DNA of 64,000 bases from JAHRAW01 sp965262585 (GCA_965262585.1 OZ253546.1:682001-746000); one strand, 5' to 3'; positions 1 to 9,274 are shown, numbered from the stretch's first letter. The notes: generated from the sequence alone by a model not told the origin. Translations and numbers: made by a program.

Positions 1-3000
1 TAAATGGAAAGATTTTCAGTATCTTCTGTTGGAAAAAATCTATCAATAATGGCAGGTCTATCAATAAAAAAAATGTCGGCATATAAATACTGCGCGTTAT
101 AAGGACGATATAACGATTTCCTTATTAAATTTTCATCGAAAGTAGCCAAATCTTTTCTCAAAAGAAATCTTTTTATTTTGCTAGACCAACTAATTTTCAG
201 TGGATCATTATTGATAATTTTTTCTATCTTGACATTTTTATCTCCCGCAAATGCTGTTTTATAACGTCCGACCTCGTCATTGTAGAAATCGATCATTAAT
301 TTTACATTTTTCACCAATTTTTCACTTGAAAAATTATAAACCCACGAATCACGACTGCTCGCTACCCCGCGACTGTAAAGTGAAAATACGCTCGAAACAG
401 TAAGTTTCTTTCTTCTGTTCTCTTTATCGCCTATCGCCAGAAAAGTAGCAAATTCCGGATGGCGTTGATTGATCCAATCATGAGCATCATTGGGCTCAAT
501 TTTTTGGTAGTCTATGTTTTTTACACTTGAAAAACTTTTAATTGTCTCCAGTTTTTCTTTCTGTGTCAGATAATCTCCAATGTCGTGATAATAAATTGCA
601 CACTTCTTATTTTTCGCCATCGGATTCTTGACAAAAAGCGTAATGGCAACAGCAGTACGAGTCCCCTGCCCAAACACGTTGTCTTTTTCTTTACGGCGAA
701 TTTCGCCGGAAGTTCTCGCGTTCCCACGCAAATTAAAACAATAAATTGCAGAGAATTCATCGGAAAGAACCTTGCGCACACCGGCGGCGGCATTGCCGTC
801 AATATACGAACCATTGCTGACAAATGCGACAACGCCTTCGTCTCCAACACGGTCACTCGCCCAACGGATTGAGCGAATATACGAATCATAAAGACTGTTT
901 CGGTTGATTGCTGTTGAGTGTTCCGCGTAGGTGTCGGTGATGCGTTGGTCTAAAATCGGATATTCAATATTTTGATTCGCGTCGTTCTCGTTCCGCTGAC
1001 CCGCCGAATACGGCGGATTGCCGACAATCACACGAATATTGCGTTTGTTCTGATTCTCCGCCCGCGCAAAGTTTTCAGGAAAAACATCTTTCATATCGCC
1101 TTTCTGCTCCCCCAACTGAAAAGTATCAGCAAGCAAAATCCCTTGAAACGGTTCGTAGTCTCCGCCTGCACGGAAATGATACGCTTCCTCGATGTTGATG
1201 GCGGCGATGTAATAGGCGAGCAATACGATTTCATTGGCATGGATTTCTTCGCGGTATTTACGCTGTAAATCATTCGCTTGAATATAATTCCCCTGTAACA
1301 TTCGCACAATAAAACTGCCGGTGCCGGTGAACGGGTCGAGAATGTCCACACCTTCGTCGCTCAAATCTTTTCCAAATTCCTTTTTCATGGTGTCCTGCAC
1401 GCTTTGCAATATAAAGTCGATGACTTCTACCGGCGTATATACGATGCCAAGCCGCTCGGCCATTTTTGGAAACGCGGTTTTGAAGAATTTATCGTATAGT
1501 TCAATGATTATTTTTTGTTTTCCTTCGGCGTTATCTACCCCCTCGGCACGCTCACGCACGCTTTGGTAAAATCGCTCCAAACTCTTGGTTTCGGTGCCCA
1601 AGTTTTTCTTTTCCAGCAGGTCGATCATCCCTTGCATGGTTTTAGAAATCGGATTGTGTGCGGCAAAATCATAGGTGTCAAAAAGCGCGTTGAATACCGG
1701 CTTGGTAATGAGATGTTGCGACAACATTTCAACCGCTTCCTCTTTACTGATAAACGGATTGATGTTGGTTTGTAGACCGTTAAGGAAATCGGCAAAGCGC
1801 TTTTTCGTATCGCCCTTTGCGTTTTCGAGTAATCCGTTGATGCGGGTGGTATTGGCTTCGGCGATGGCGGCGATGTCTTTCGCCCAGGTTTCCCAGTAGC
1901 GGCGGTCGCCGCATTTGACTACCATTTTCGCGAAAATCGCACCGCGCCATTCGTCGAATAAACCCGCTTGTTTCAGCACTTCATCCGCAGTCACACCGCC
2001 GACAGCATCGCTTTCTTTATCGTCAAAGCCGATACCGATTACATTGATACGGTCACCGGCGCCTTTGTTGATTTCAATTTTATTGATTTCAGCGTTAAAT
2101 CGGTTGTCGTGCGCACGCAACGCCTGCAACACATCCCACACCACGCGATAGTTATCGTTTTTATCCAACGCATCTTCAGGTCTCTCACTTGCGGAGACGC
2201 CGACAGGCAGAATAATGTAACCGTACTCTTTTCCTTCGGCTTTGCGCATCACGCGACCAACCGATTGCACAACGTCTACCTGTGACTTGCGCGGATTCAA
2301 GAACATCACCGCATCCAGTGCCGGCACATCCACGCCCTCGGATAAACAACGAACATTACTGAGCACATGACACTTGTTGTCCCCTGGCTCCGATTTCAGC
2401 CATTGCAATTCGCGGTTGCGCACCAGTGCGTTCTGCGTGCCATCTACATGGCGGACTTCGCACTCCAACGCGCCTTCCTGCGGATTGCGGCGGATGTAGT
2501 CCTGCACAATGGCGGAAAAGTTCTGCCTGATTTGCTTGGATGCTTTCCTTGTTTGGGTGAACGCGACTGCACGGCGCATCGGCATGCCATCAGTGCCGTC
2601 TACATCTTCAGGATTACTAAATTCCTTGGCAAGGCCATTCCAGCAACCGATGATTTTGGTGGTGTCGTTCAGATTCAATTCGCCGTTGGTGGCAAATTCC
2701 GATTGCATCGCCGCGCTGATATGTGACTCGTTGACGGTGAGAATGATCACTTTGTAATCGCTCAATAAACCCGCGCCGACCGCATCGGAGAAATCCAGAC
2801 GGTGAAATTCAACACCGTATTGCGCTACATCGTCCATTGAAAAAATTTTTATATCGGACTCGGTGGCGCGTGCGCGTGCGGATTCGGTGTAAATCCGTGG
2901 CGTAGCGGTCATATACAGACGTTTTTTCACCTGTAGGTAATCGTTGTTATGTATTTTAGTAAACGGTGATGTTTTTTCCTTGCCGCTGTCCTCAGCACCG

Positions 3001-4157
3001 GTGGTGCGATGCGCTTCATCGCAGACAACAAAATCGAATTGCGGTGCACCGAGTTTCTGCGCATCGGCGATCACATCAATCGAGTGATAGGTCGCGAAAA
3101 CCACATTAGTGCGGCTTGTGTTGTCCATTGTGCTTTGTCGAGCCATCAACTTATCGGCGAGTTTCTTGCTATCGGTGGTGGCTGGAATCGCGAGGTCGTG
3201 GACGCTGATGTCTTCGATGTTCTTTCCGACTTTGGTGTCAGAGCAAACCGCGAAATTGCGTAGTGGTCGCTGGGATTGCTCCGACCATTCCAGCAGGGTT
3301 TGCGACAACAACGCCAGCGATGGCACCAAAAAGAGTATGTTTCCGCCGTCAGCGACCATCTCTTCGGAAATTTTGAGCGCAGTGAAAGTCTTGCCAGTTC
3401 CACAAGCCATAATGAGTTGCCCACGGTCGGCATTTTTAAACCCGTTCATAACGTCTTGTAATGCTTTTTTCTGATGTGGGCGAAGTCGCTTGTGTGGTGC
3501 CGATTTTCCTTTTGTCGGTATTAACTTCTTAATCAATTTGGAAAAATTTACTTCGACGCGATCCTTGATTTCATCTATCGGCAGAGTCTGTTGATCGGAC
3601 GCGAATCGTCGGTCGGTGCTTTCCACATCGGTGGGCGAATAAAGGGGCAGAATTTTGCCCACCGCATCCCAATCAATACTGGCATTTCCCAACTCCGTAG
3701 CGAAATCAAGTCGCGTACACGGGATTTGCTGATTTTTCAGTGCATTTTCCGCGTGCTTGCTCCACTTTGGTGTGGTTGATACGATGATGCGTTCCTTGAA
3801 CTCAATATCGCCCTGCCTTTGGCCTGATTTGGTGAAAAAAGAGTCAATATCGTCTTTGTCTAGATCATCGCTTGGCTGAATAAATTTACATTGAATCGCG
3901 CAATATTCCTTCTCGTGCGTAACCGCAACCAAATCAATACCAGTGTCGGTGCGATCCATATTGCGCGTCTCCGCAAACTCTCCCCACAAATAAACTTTAT
4001 GGAAACGATCTTTATGCGGCGACACGGTGCGTAGCCATTCGCGCGTTAGGCGTTCAAAGGAATCGCCCTTCTCTCTGGTAGACTTCGCCAACTTGCCGAA
4101 CGCCCTTAAAAAAGCTTGTGCGTTTGTGGGGTTATCGCGGTTTTTTACGACAGACAT
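1..4157 (-). CDS. Type ISP-like single-chain restriction-modification enzyme (partial, C-terminus beyond the window)
   Basis: Reading leftward from an ATG at 4157, the frame stays open to the window edge, giving 1385 visible codons. The N-terminus carries an Mrr-like PD-(D/E)xK nuclease signature (D75, then Q89-C-K91). A superfamily 2 helicase follows, with a Walker A GTGKT near residue 255, DEAH near 379 and a TATP motif. A gamma-class N6-adenine methylase follows, with DPFTGTGSF near residue 940 and NPPY near 1045. The target-recognition region would be in the missing C-terminus. The order nuclease, ATPase, methylase is that of type ISP enzymes such as LlaGI and LlaBIII, which cut after ATP-driven translocation and protect host DNA by adenine methylation. 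Full members are about 1,600 residues, which fits the visible length. No separate specificity gene lies upstream. The family call is strong; the target site is unknown. Confidence 0.88.
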   Translation of the reverse strand, partial: MSVVKNRDNPTNAQAFLRAFGKLAKSTREKGDSFERLTREWLRTVSPHKDRFHKVYLWGEFAETRNMDRTDTGIDLVAVTHEKEYCAIQCKFIQPSDDLDKDDIDSFFTKSGQRQGDIEFKERIIVSTTPKWSKHAENALKNQQIPCTRLDFATELGNASIDWDAVGKILPLYSPTDVESTDRRFASDQQTLPIDEIKDRVEVNFSKLIKKLIPTKGKSAPHKRLRPHQKKALQDVMNGFKNADRGQLIMACGTGKTFTALKISEEMVADGGNILFLVPSLALLSQTLLEWSEQSQRPLRNFAVCSDTKVGKNIEDISVHDLAIPATTDSKKLADKLMARQSTMDNTSRTNVVFATYHSIDVIADAQKLGAPQFDFVVCDEAHRTTGAEDSGKEKTSPFTKIHNNDYLQVKKRLYMTATPRIYTESARARATESDIKIFSMDDVAQYGVEFHRLDFSDAVGAGLLSDYKVIILTVNESHISAAMQSEFATNGELNLNDTTKIIGCWNGLAKEFSNPEDVDGTDGMPMRRAVAFTQTRKASKQIRQNFSAIVQDYIRRNPQEGALECEVRHVDGTQNALVRNRELQWLKSEPGDNKCHVLSNVRCLSEGVDVPALDAVMFLNPRKSQVDVVQSVGRVMRKAEGKEYGYIILPVGVSASERPEDALDKNDNYRVVWDVLQALRAHDNRFNAEINKIEINKGAGDRINVIGIGFDDKESDAVGGVTADEVLKQAGLFDEWRGAIFAKMVVKCGDRRYWETWAKDIAAIAEANTTRINGLLENAKGDTKKRFADFLNGLQTNINPFISKEEAVEMLSQHLITKPVFNALFDTYDFAAHNPISKTMQGMIDLLEKKNLGTETKSLERFYQSVRERAEGVDNAEGKQKIIIELYDKFFKTAFPKMAERLGIVYTPVEVIDFILQSVQDTMKKEFGKDLSDEGVDILDPFTGTGSFIVRMLQGNYIQANDLQRKYREEIHANEIVLLAYYIAAINIEEAYHFRAGGDYEPFQGILLADTFQLGEQKGDMKDVFPENFARAENQNKRNIRVIVGNPPYSAGQRNENDANQNIEYPILDQRITDTYAEHSTAINRNSLYDSYIRSIRWASDRVGDEGVVAFVSNGSYIDGNAAAGVRKVLSDEFSAIYCFNLRGNARTSGEIRRKEKDNVFGQGTRTAVAITLFVKNPMAKNKKCAIYYHDIGDYLTQKEKLETIKSFSSVKNIDYQKIEPNDAHDWINQRHPEFATFLAIGDKENRRKKLTVSSVFSLYSRGVASSRDSWVYNFSSEKLVKNVKLMIDFYNDEVGRYKTAFAGDKNVKIEKIINNDPLKISWSSKIKRFLLRKDLATFDENLIRKSLYRPYNAQYLYADIFFIDRPAIIDRFFPTEDTENLSI

Positions 4158-4235
4158 GATTTGATTGATTTCTTGGTTATTAAACTTGGTGTGGAATATC
4201 AAAAAAGGAGCGGCTGGCGCCGGTATATTTTCTCT

Positions 4236-4363
4236 GGATTCCCGCTTTCGCGAGAATGACGGCGGGTGGAGCGGCTGTCGCCGGCATGTTTTACTGGATT
4301 CCCGATACGATGAAAAATATGGTCGCTGGCGCTCCCTATTTTTCTATCGTTCGAGAATGACGA
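4236..4363. repeat. dRS3-like motif plus 61-bp palindromic element
   Basis: The gap between dsrM and the restriction enzyme holds an ATTCCC...GAGAAT motif from 4238. One copy of the 61-bp imperfect palindrome found seven times in this window lies at 4298-4358. Its two ends are inverted copies of each other. No gene is visible in this gap. The element sits exactly where the dsr cluster stops. Confidence 0.75.
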
Positions 4364-4380
4364 GTCTGATGAGTCCATGC

Positions 4381-5085
4381 TCAAGTTACATGCCGCCGTT
4401 CACGCGGATTGTCGGCTTGATTGCGGGTGGGGCTGAAAAACAAACCGGGGCCGTGCATGAGTTTGCTGGCGGGGAAAATCAGCATCAATACCGCCACTAA
4501 ACCAAGATGAATGAGTAGCAGCGGGTCTGCCGGAAGCGGGAGAATATCGAAGGATAGCATTCCCAAAACAAATCCTTTGACCGCAACGATGTTGGTGTGC
4601 CAGACATACTTTATCAACAAACCGGTGGCGGCGATGGCCACCAGCAATGCCAGCATTAAGTGGTCGGATGGAGACGAGATGTAGCGAACGCGATCTACCA
4701 GCACCCGCCGTGCCCACAAACCGAGCAAGCCGATTAGCATGGCAAAACCGGCATAAATTCCGGCGGATTGCAGCCACTGCACCCAGCCCCAAATCGGCTC
4801 GGTGAAATAGCGCAGGTGTCGCAACAACGCCAGCATTAATCCGAAATGAAACAGCCAGCCGAATAGCCAAGTCCACTTGCTCGCCTTGAATAAACTCTCG
4901 AAAAAAACCACTTCGCGGAACAATCGCAACGCCACGCCGAAGCGGGTGGTCGGCGCCGGTGTGGTCGGTATTTTGAACGGCACCGGAATGCGTGCGTAGC
5001 GCACCATGCGATATAACACGCCGAGCGTCAGGGTGGCGGTGGCGAGGTAAAACAGCACCGCAAAGATCAGGGTTGTCGCCGACAT
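4381..5085 (-). CDS. dsrM: DsrM, NarI-like membrane subunit of the DsrMKJOP complex
   Basis: This 234-residue protein has about five hydrophobic segments and the NarI/DsrM pattern with conserved histidines in membrane helices (for example near the GWLFHFGLML and LLLIHLGLV stretches), expected to bind heme b. In sulfur oxidisers DsrM is part of the DsrMKJOP complex, which links DsrC thiol chemistry to the quinone pool. It is the last gene of the leftward dsr cluster, 27 bases after dsrC. Its length is about normal for oxidative-type DsrM, so the protein looks intact. dsrK, dsrL, dsrJ, dsrO and dsrP, which normally follow, are absent here and must lie elsewhere if present. Confidence 0.85.
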   Translation of the reverse strand: MSATTLIFAVLFYLATATLTLGVLYRMVRYARIPVPFKIPTTPAPTTRFGVALRLFREVVFFESLFKASKWTWLFGWLFHFGLMLALLRHLRYFTEPIWGWVQWLQSAGIYAGFAMLIGLLGLWARRVLVDRVRYISSPSDHLMLALLVAIAATGLLIKYVWHTNIVAVKGFVLGMLSFDILPLPADPLLLIHLGLVAVLMLIFPASKLMHGPGLFFSPTRNQADNPRERRHVT

Positions 5086-5112
5086 AACCGATGTGTTGCG
5101 GTTGCCCGCTGC

Positions 5113-5445
5113 TTACACGCAGCCGGTTGGCTTGGGCAGACCGGCGTATTTGCAGGCTTGCTTGGCGGGGCCGTAGGGGAACAGTTCATACAGATATTTG
5201 CTGTTGCCCTTGTCTTTGCCGAGCCGCTTGCCGATGGCTTTGGTTAGCACTCGCACCGCCGGTGCAATTTGGTATTCGTCGTAATACTCGCGCAGAAAAT
5301 TCACCACTTCCCAGTGATTTTCTGACATTGCACAGCCGTCTTCGATGGCCATTGCTTTGGCAAGTTCGGTGTTCCATTCGCTGAGGTCGGCGAGGTAGCC
5401 TTCTTCGTCGGTTTCGTATTGTGTGCCGTTTACTTCTAAAGTCAT
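5113..5445 (-). CDS. dsrC: DsrC sulfur carrier protein
   Basis: This 110-residue protein is the DsrC/TusE-family sulfur carrier that presents a trisulfide to reverse sulfite reductase. Its C-terminal arm has both functional cysteines: one in QACKYAG and the penultimate one in TGCV, separated by ten residues. That spacing marks true DsrC rather than single-cysteine TusE homologues. The gene lies between dsrH and dsrM in the standard order, and DsrEFH is the known donor partner of DsrC. Confidence 0.95.
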   Translation of the reverse strand: MTLEVNGTQYETDEEGYLADLSEWNTELAKAMAIEDGCAMSENHWEVVNFLREYYDEYQIAPAVRVLTKAIGKRLGKDKGNSKYLYELFPYGPAKQACKYAGLPKPTGCV

Positions 5446-5478
5446 GAGTGCATCTCCGATAAGATATTGTTGAACTTG

Positions 5479-5781
5479 TTAGAACCAGGATTGTACTTTG
5501 TCGCAACTTGCGGCGAGATCGACAAAGCGGTCATATCCCACCACTTCGATTCCATCAATTATTTTCGATGGGTCAACGCCACGGGCTTTGAGGTCTGCAT
5601 CCAGAGCGTAAATTTTTCGCGCATTCAGGGCTGTAATCATTCGAGATTCCACCGAGGTTCCGATGAGTGCGCCGTATACGCCGTCTTCGATGAGCAGGAT
5701 ATGACTGCCGGACGTGGAAAGTCGCAGGCAGGTGTCGAGGCTGTTTTTCTCGAAGGGGGATTTGTTGACGGTGTGCAGCAT
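5479..5781 (-). CDS. dsrH: DsrH sulfur-relay subunit
   Basis: This 100-residue TusB/DsrH family protein is part of the DsrE2F2H2 hexamer, which passes persulfide sulfur to DsrC. A cysteine in AASCDKVQSW near the C-terminus matches the family position. The gene starts two bases after the dsrF stop, so translation is probably coupled. DsrH is a marker of sulfur-oxidising rather than sulfate-reducing organisms. Confidence 0.9.
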   Translation of the reverse strand: MLHTVNKSPFEKNSLDTCLRLSTSGSHILLIEDGVYGALIGTSVESRMITALNARKIYALDADLKARGVDPSKIIDGIEVVGYDRFVDLAASCDKVQSWF

Positions 5782-5783
5782 GA

Positions 5784-6212
5784 TTAGAAGTTCAGCAGCA
5801 CATCTTGTTGTTCGATAAGACCGGCCAGGGTGTCTTGGTCGACGATATGAACCATCGGTTTCTCCGCCCAGTCGTCGTCCTCGTCTTCATACACCAACGG
5901 CATCAAATCATCGGCGCTCAAGCCACGCTGTTCGAGGGATTCCCGTTCCACATAAATTTTAGTGACTTCGTAATCGCCAAGGGCGCGAAAAGTGGCGGTG
6001 AAATTTTTCAAACCGAGGTCGGTGCTGTCTTGTCCGGTCTTGAGTTGGAACACGCCGTCGTCTACAAAAGCGATGGACACATCCTGGTCGAAAGCCGCAC
6101 CGATGAGGGCGACTTCCAGCCCTTCTTGCGCGTAGTTAGTGCCATGCGGTGCATGTCGGTTTAGGTACATGAATTTCTTTACCGTGCCTTTGGGTGGAGT
6201 GGGGTCGGTCAT
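5784..6212 (-). CDS. dsrF: DsrF sulfur-relay subunit
   Basis: This 142-residue TusC/DsrF family protein begins MTDPTPPKGTVKKFMYLNRHAPHG. It shows the alternating hydrophobic strands of the DsrE-like fold and an acidic stretch near residue 110. It is a structural subunit of DsrEFH. The gene sits between dsrE (55-base gap) and dsrH (2-base gap) in the normal order. Confidence 0.9.
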   Translation of the reverse strand: MTDPTPPKGTVKKFMYLNRHAPHGTNYAQEGLEVALIGAAFDQDVSIAFVDDGVFQLKTGQDSTDLGLKNFTATFRALGDYEVTKIYVERESLEQRGLSADDLMPLVYEDEDDDWAEKPMVHIVDQDTLAGLIEQQDVLLNF

Positions 6213-6267
6213 TTTGGTGGATTATCCAATCCGTCCCTACGGGGGTGAACGGGTGGGGAGTTAATCT

Positions 6268-6660
6268 TCAATCGCCGAAGGCTATCAGGCGGTCGGATTG
6301 GATTCCGGCTTCGATTAGTTGGCCTAAGCCGGAGATGCGGAAACCTTTGGCGATGTTGTTGGCGTCTTTGCCGTTTCTTTTTTGTTCGTCTGGGTCGACG
6401 ATGCCGCGTCTTTGGGCGGCGGCTACGCATAACACTAAGTCGAGATTATGTTCGCCGGCGAGTTGCGACCAGCGGTCGGTGATGTGTCGGTCGTCTTGGG
6501 GCGGGGTGGCCAGTCGGGTGCCGTTGTGGACGCCGTCGTGATAGAAAAACACGCGGAATATGTCGTGGCCACCGGCAAGCGCGGCGCGGGTGAATTGATA
6601 CGCCGTGTCGCTCGCCTGATGGGTGTATGGCCCCTCGTTGACTACGATGGAAAATTTCAT
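6268..6660 (-). CDS. dsrE: DsrE sulfurtransferase subunit
   Basis: This 130-residue TusD/DsrE family protein is the catalytic subunit of DsrEFH. The persulfide-carrying cysteine lies in LDLVLCVAAAQRRG, the family active-site context. It is encoded 22 bases downstream of dsrB. The dsrE-dsrF-dsrH trio is diagnostic of oxidative Dsr pathways. Confidence 0.93.
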   Translation of the reverse strand: MKFSIVVNEGPYTHQASDTAYQFTRAALAGGHDIFRVFFYHDGVHNGTRLATPPQDDRHITDRWSQLAGEHNLDLVLCVAAAQRRGIVDPDEQKRNGKDANNIAKGFRISGLGQLIEAGIQSDRLIAFGD

Positions 6661-6682
6661 GTGCGTGTGCTTACCGACAGCG

Positions 6683-7765
6683 TTACATGTGAATATAAGC
6701 GGATGAATTAAGACTCTTGCGCGAGCCTCGCCAATGATCGATGTGATACTTGGTGAACGGCAAGCCGGTCAATTCGAAGAACCTCGGCCAGCCGATGCGG
6801 TCAATCCAGTCGTTGATGCGCTCCCAATCTCGCGCATCGTTTTGATAGACTTTTAAGATGTTCTTGACGATGGCGGTTGCTTCGGGCCAGCGCGGCGGGT
6901 TGTTGGGTATGCCACCGGCTACTAGTTTCTGAAAACTCGGTTTGCTGCGCGCATTGGAGTGATTGCCGCCAACCCAGATTGCCAGTTTGGAATGTTCGGG
7001 GTCGTTGATCTGCATCGGCGGACAAGGCGGATAGCACGCGCCGCAACAAATACATTTTTTCTCATCGACTTCAAGGCTCGGCTTGCCGTTCACCAGCGCC
7101 GGACGAATGGCCGCCACCGGACACCGCGCCACCACCGACGGCCGTTCGCATACATTGGCGACCAAGTCGTGGTTGATTTTCGGCGGCTTGGTGTGCTGCA
7201 CATTGATGGCGATGTCGCCCTGACCGCCGCAGTTGATCTGACAGCATGAAGTGGTGATATGCACGCGGTTGGGCATGTTGCAATTTTTGAATTCGTCAAT
7301 TAACTCGTCCATCATCGCTTTGACCACGCCTGAGGCGTCGGTGCCGGGGATGTCGCAGTGCAACCAGCCCTGGGTGTGCGCGATGAATGCCACCGAGTTG
7401 CCGGTGCCGCCGACTACGAATCCGGCGTCTTCCAACGCCGTAATGAGTGGCGCCACTTTGGATTCGTCTGACACCATATATTCGATGTTGCTGCGAATGG
7501 TGAAACGCACATGGCCATCGGCGTATTGGTCGCCGATGTCGCACAATTTGCGCAATGTGTAGACGTCGAGGATCCGCTGAGTACCGGCTTTCACCGACCA
7601 CACGCCGTCGCCGCTTTTCGCCTCGTGATATAAAACCCCGGGGCGCGGATGGGTGTGCCATTTCCACTGCCCGAAATTCCGCAGCATCACCGGGTGCATA
7701 TACTGCATCCCGTCCGGACAGCCCGATTCAATGGGCCTGCGCATGTTGTCTAAGTTGATTGCCAT
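6683..7765 (-). CDS. dsrB: Reverse dissimilatory sulfite reductase beta subunit
   Basis: This 360-residue protein carries the siroheme-[4Fe-4S] pocket cysteines in TTSCCQINCGG and downstream, and a ferredoxin domain with CICCGACYPPCPPM near residue 240. With DsrA it forms the alpha2beta2 cytoplasmic enzyme that, in this pathway, oxidises DsrC-bound sulfane sulfur to sulfite. Unusually, it is separated from dsrA by two membrane-protein genes. All genes are co-directional with short gaps, so one transcript remains possible. The protein looks intact. Confidence 0.95.
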   Translation of the reverse strand: MAINLDNMRRPIESGCPDGMQYMHPVMLRNFGQWKWHTHPRPGVLYHEAKSGDGVWSVKAGTQRILDVYTLRKLCDIGDQYADGHVRFTIRSNIEYMVSDESKVAPLITALEDAGFVVGGTGNSVAFIAHTQGWLHCDIPGTDASGVVKAMMDELIDEFKNCNMPNRVHITTSCCQINCGGQGDIAINVQHTKPPKINHDLVANVCERPSVVARCPVAAIRPALVNGKPSLEVDEKKCICCGACYPPCPPMQINDPEHSKLAIWVGGNHSNARSKPSFQKLVAGGIPNNPPRWPEATAIVKNILKVYQNDARDWERINDWIDRIGWPRFFELTGLPFTKYHIDHWRGSRKSLNSSAYIHM

Positions 7766-7790
7766 GATGGTTTACCGGGTTGGATGATGT

Positions 7791-8237
7791 TTATTGGGAA
7801 GTTTTTTCGACCTGAAAAGTTGCGCCGTTTATGCCGACAATTTTTACCTGCCCGCCGGCGGCGACATCCGTGCCTTGTGCGCGCCAAACCGTGTCTTCGA
7901 CGCGCACTTTTCCGATGCCGTTGACGATTGCGTCTTCAACGGTAACCACCATTCCAAGATAGCGTTTACCGCGCGCGCTTAATGAAGATTCTTGGTCTGT
8001 ATTTCGTTGAAGATATTTGCGCGACAGAAAAATCGCGGCAAGCGAAAATATCGCAAACAGCACAAACTGAATTTCCCATGCAAGGTTTGGCACAAGATAG
8101 ACCAGCACGCCGAGTACGCCGGCGGATACGCCCATCCACAACAGGAAAGTCCCCGATACTACGACCTCAAGCGCGACTAATAATGCGCCGAAGCCCCACC
8201 AAGTCCAGTGCGTGAATGGAAATAATGCCTCCATCAT
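7791..8237 (-). CDS. NfeD-like membrane protein (YbbK type)
   Basis: This 148-residue protein has two or three hydrophobic segments in its first half and a C-terminal OB-fold-like domain (from about residue 88: GMVVTVEDAIVNGIGKVRVEDTVW). That is the short NfeD/YbbK form, which partners SPFH proteins at the inner membrane. Its ATG overlaps the stop of the SPFH gene by four bases (ATGA), the usual operon pairing. The pair is inserted between dsrA and dsrB. Confidence 0.85.
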   Translation of the reverse strand: MMEALFPFTHWTWWGFGALLVALEVVVSGTFLLWMGVSAGVLGVLVYLVPNLAWEIQFVLFAIFSLAAIFLSRKYLQRNTDQESSLSARGKRYLGMVVTVEDAIVNGIGKVRVEDTVWRAQGTDVAAGGQVKIVGINGATFQVEKTSQ

Positions 8238-9235
8238 GGTTTTTGCTTGTCGGAGAATAAGTTTTTCGAAAGTTCACCGATACCGGCAAGCGAACCCAAA
8301 ATGCCGCTCACTTCCATCGGCAGCAACACTAGTTTTTCATTGTTGCCGGTGCCAATCGCGTGTAACGCTTCGACATATTTTTGCGCGACAAAATAGTTAA
8401 TCGCCCGCGCGTCTCCATTTTTGATCGCCTCCGATACCAAGGTCGTGGCGCGCGCTTCGGCCTCGGCAAGCCGTTCACGCGCTTCGGCCTCGCGAAACGC
8501 CGCTTCCTTGAGCCCTTCGGCTTCCAAAATTGCGGCTTGCTTTTCGCCTTCGGCGCGCAAGATTTCCGCTTGCCGCTTGCCTTCGGCTTCTAAAATGTCG
8601 GCGCGTTTTTGACGCTCGGCTTTCATCTGCCTGCTCATCGCTTCAACCAAATCTTTCGGCGGGTCAAGGTCGCGAATTTCAATGCGCGTAACCTTTAATC
8701 CCCACGCATCGGTTGCCGCATCAACCACGCCGAGCAACTTGGTGTTGATGTCGTCGCGATTGGAAAGAATCTCATCAAGGTTCATCGCACCGAGCACCGT
8801 GCGGATGTTGGTCAGGCAAAGATTGCGCATCGCGTGATGGAGTTCTTTGACTTGATAACTCGCTTGCGCGGCGTCCAGCACCTGATAAAACACCACGCCA
8901 TCGGCGACAATCACCGCGTTGTCTTTGGAGATTACGCTTTGTTGTTCGATGTCGAGCACTTGCTCCATCATGTTGACTCTGTGGGTTACGCGGTCGACAA
9001 ACGGAACGATAAAGTTAAGCCCCGGCGTTAGCGATTTCGTGAAACGTCCAAAACGTTCTACCGTATATTGGTGGCCTTGCGGCACCGTTTTGACGCCGGA
9101 AAATACCAGCACCACGGCGAGCGCAACGATGATGATGACGAAAAGGCCCGATCCGGCTACAGCGCCAATTTGTGCGCTTGCTTGCGCGCTCCACATCAAC
9201 ATCAGCACGGCGGCGGTTTTTGCGATTGTTTTCAT
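8234..9235 (-). CDS. SPFH/stomatin-like protein (QmcA type)
   Basis: This 333-residue protein has an N-terminal signal or anchor segment (about residues 3-20) and a second hydrophobic segment (about 30-48). An SPFH domain follows (VPQGHQYTVERFGRFTKSLTPGLNFIVPFVDRV and onward). A long Ala/Glu-rich coiled coil with repeated AEGKRQAEILRAEGEKQAA units spans about 215-275. The family forms large oligomeric membrane rings and is linked to membrane protein quality control. It starts 39 bases after the dsrA stop and is translationally coupled to NfeD. A role in Dsr function is only inferred from position. Confidence 0.87.
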   Translation of the reverse strand: MKTIAKTAAVLMLMWSAQASAQIGAVAGSGLFVIIIVALAVVLVFSGVKTVPQGHQYTVERFGRFTKSLTPGLNFIVPFVDRVTHRVNMMEQVLDIEQQSVISKDNAVIVADGVVFYQVLDAAQASYQVKELHHAMRNLCLTNIRTVLGAMNLDEILSNRDDINTKLLGVVDAATDAWGLKVTRIEIRDLDPPKDLVEAMSRQMKAERQKRADILEAEGKRQAEILRAEGEKQAAILEAEGLKEAAFREAEARERLAEAEARATTLVSEAIKNGDARAINYFVAQKYVEALHAIGTGNNEKLVLLPMEVSGILGSLAGIGELSKNLFSDKQKP

Positions 9236-9274
9236 AGTGAGGCCTCGGTGAATCCGGTTGTTTAAAAGTAAAGG

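Noticed and set aside
4165..4500. 111-residue rightward open frame across the repeat
   Set aside because: Reads through the 61-bp repeat and antisense to dsrM; the same repeat yields similar false frames elsewhere.
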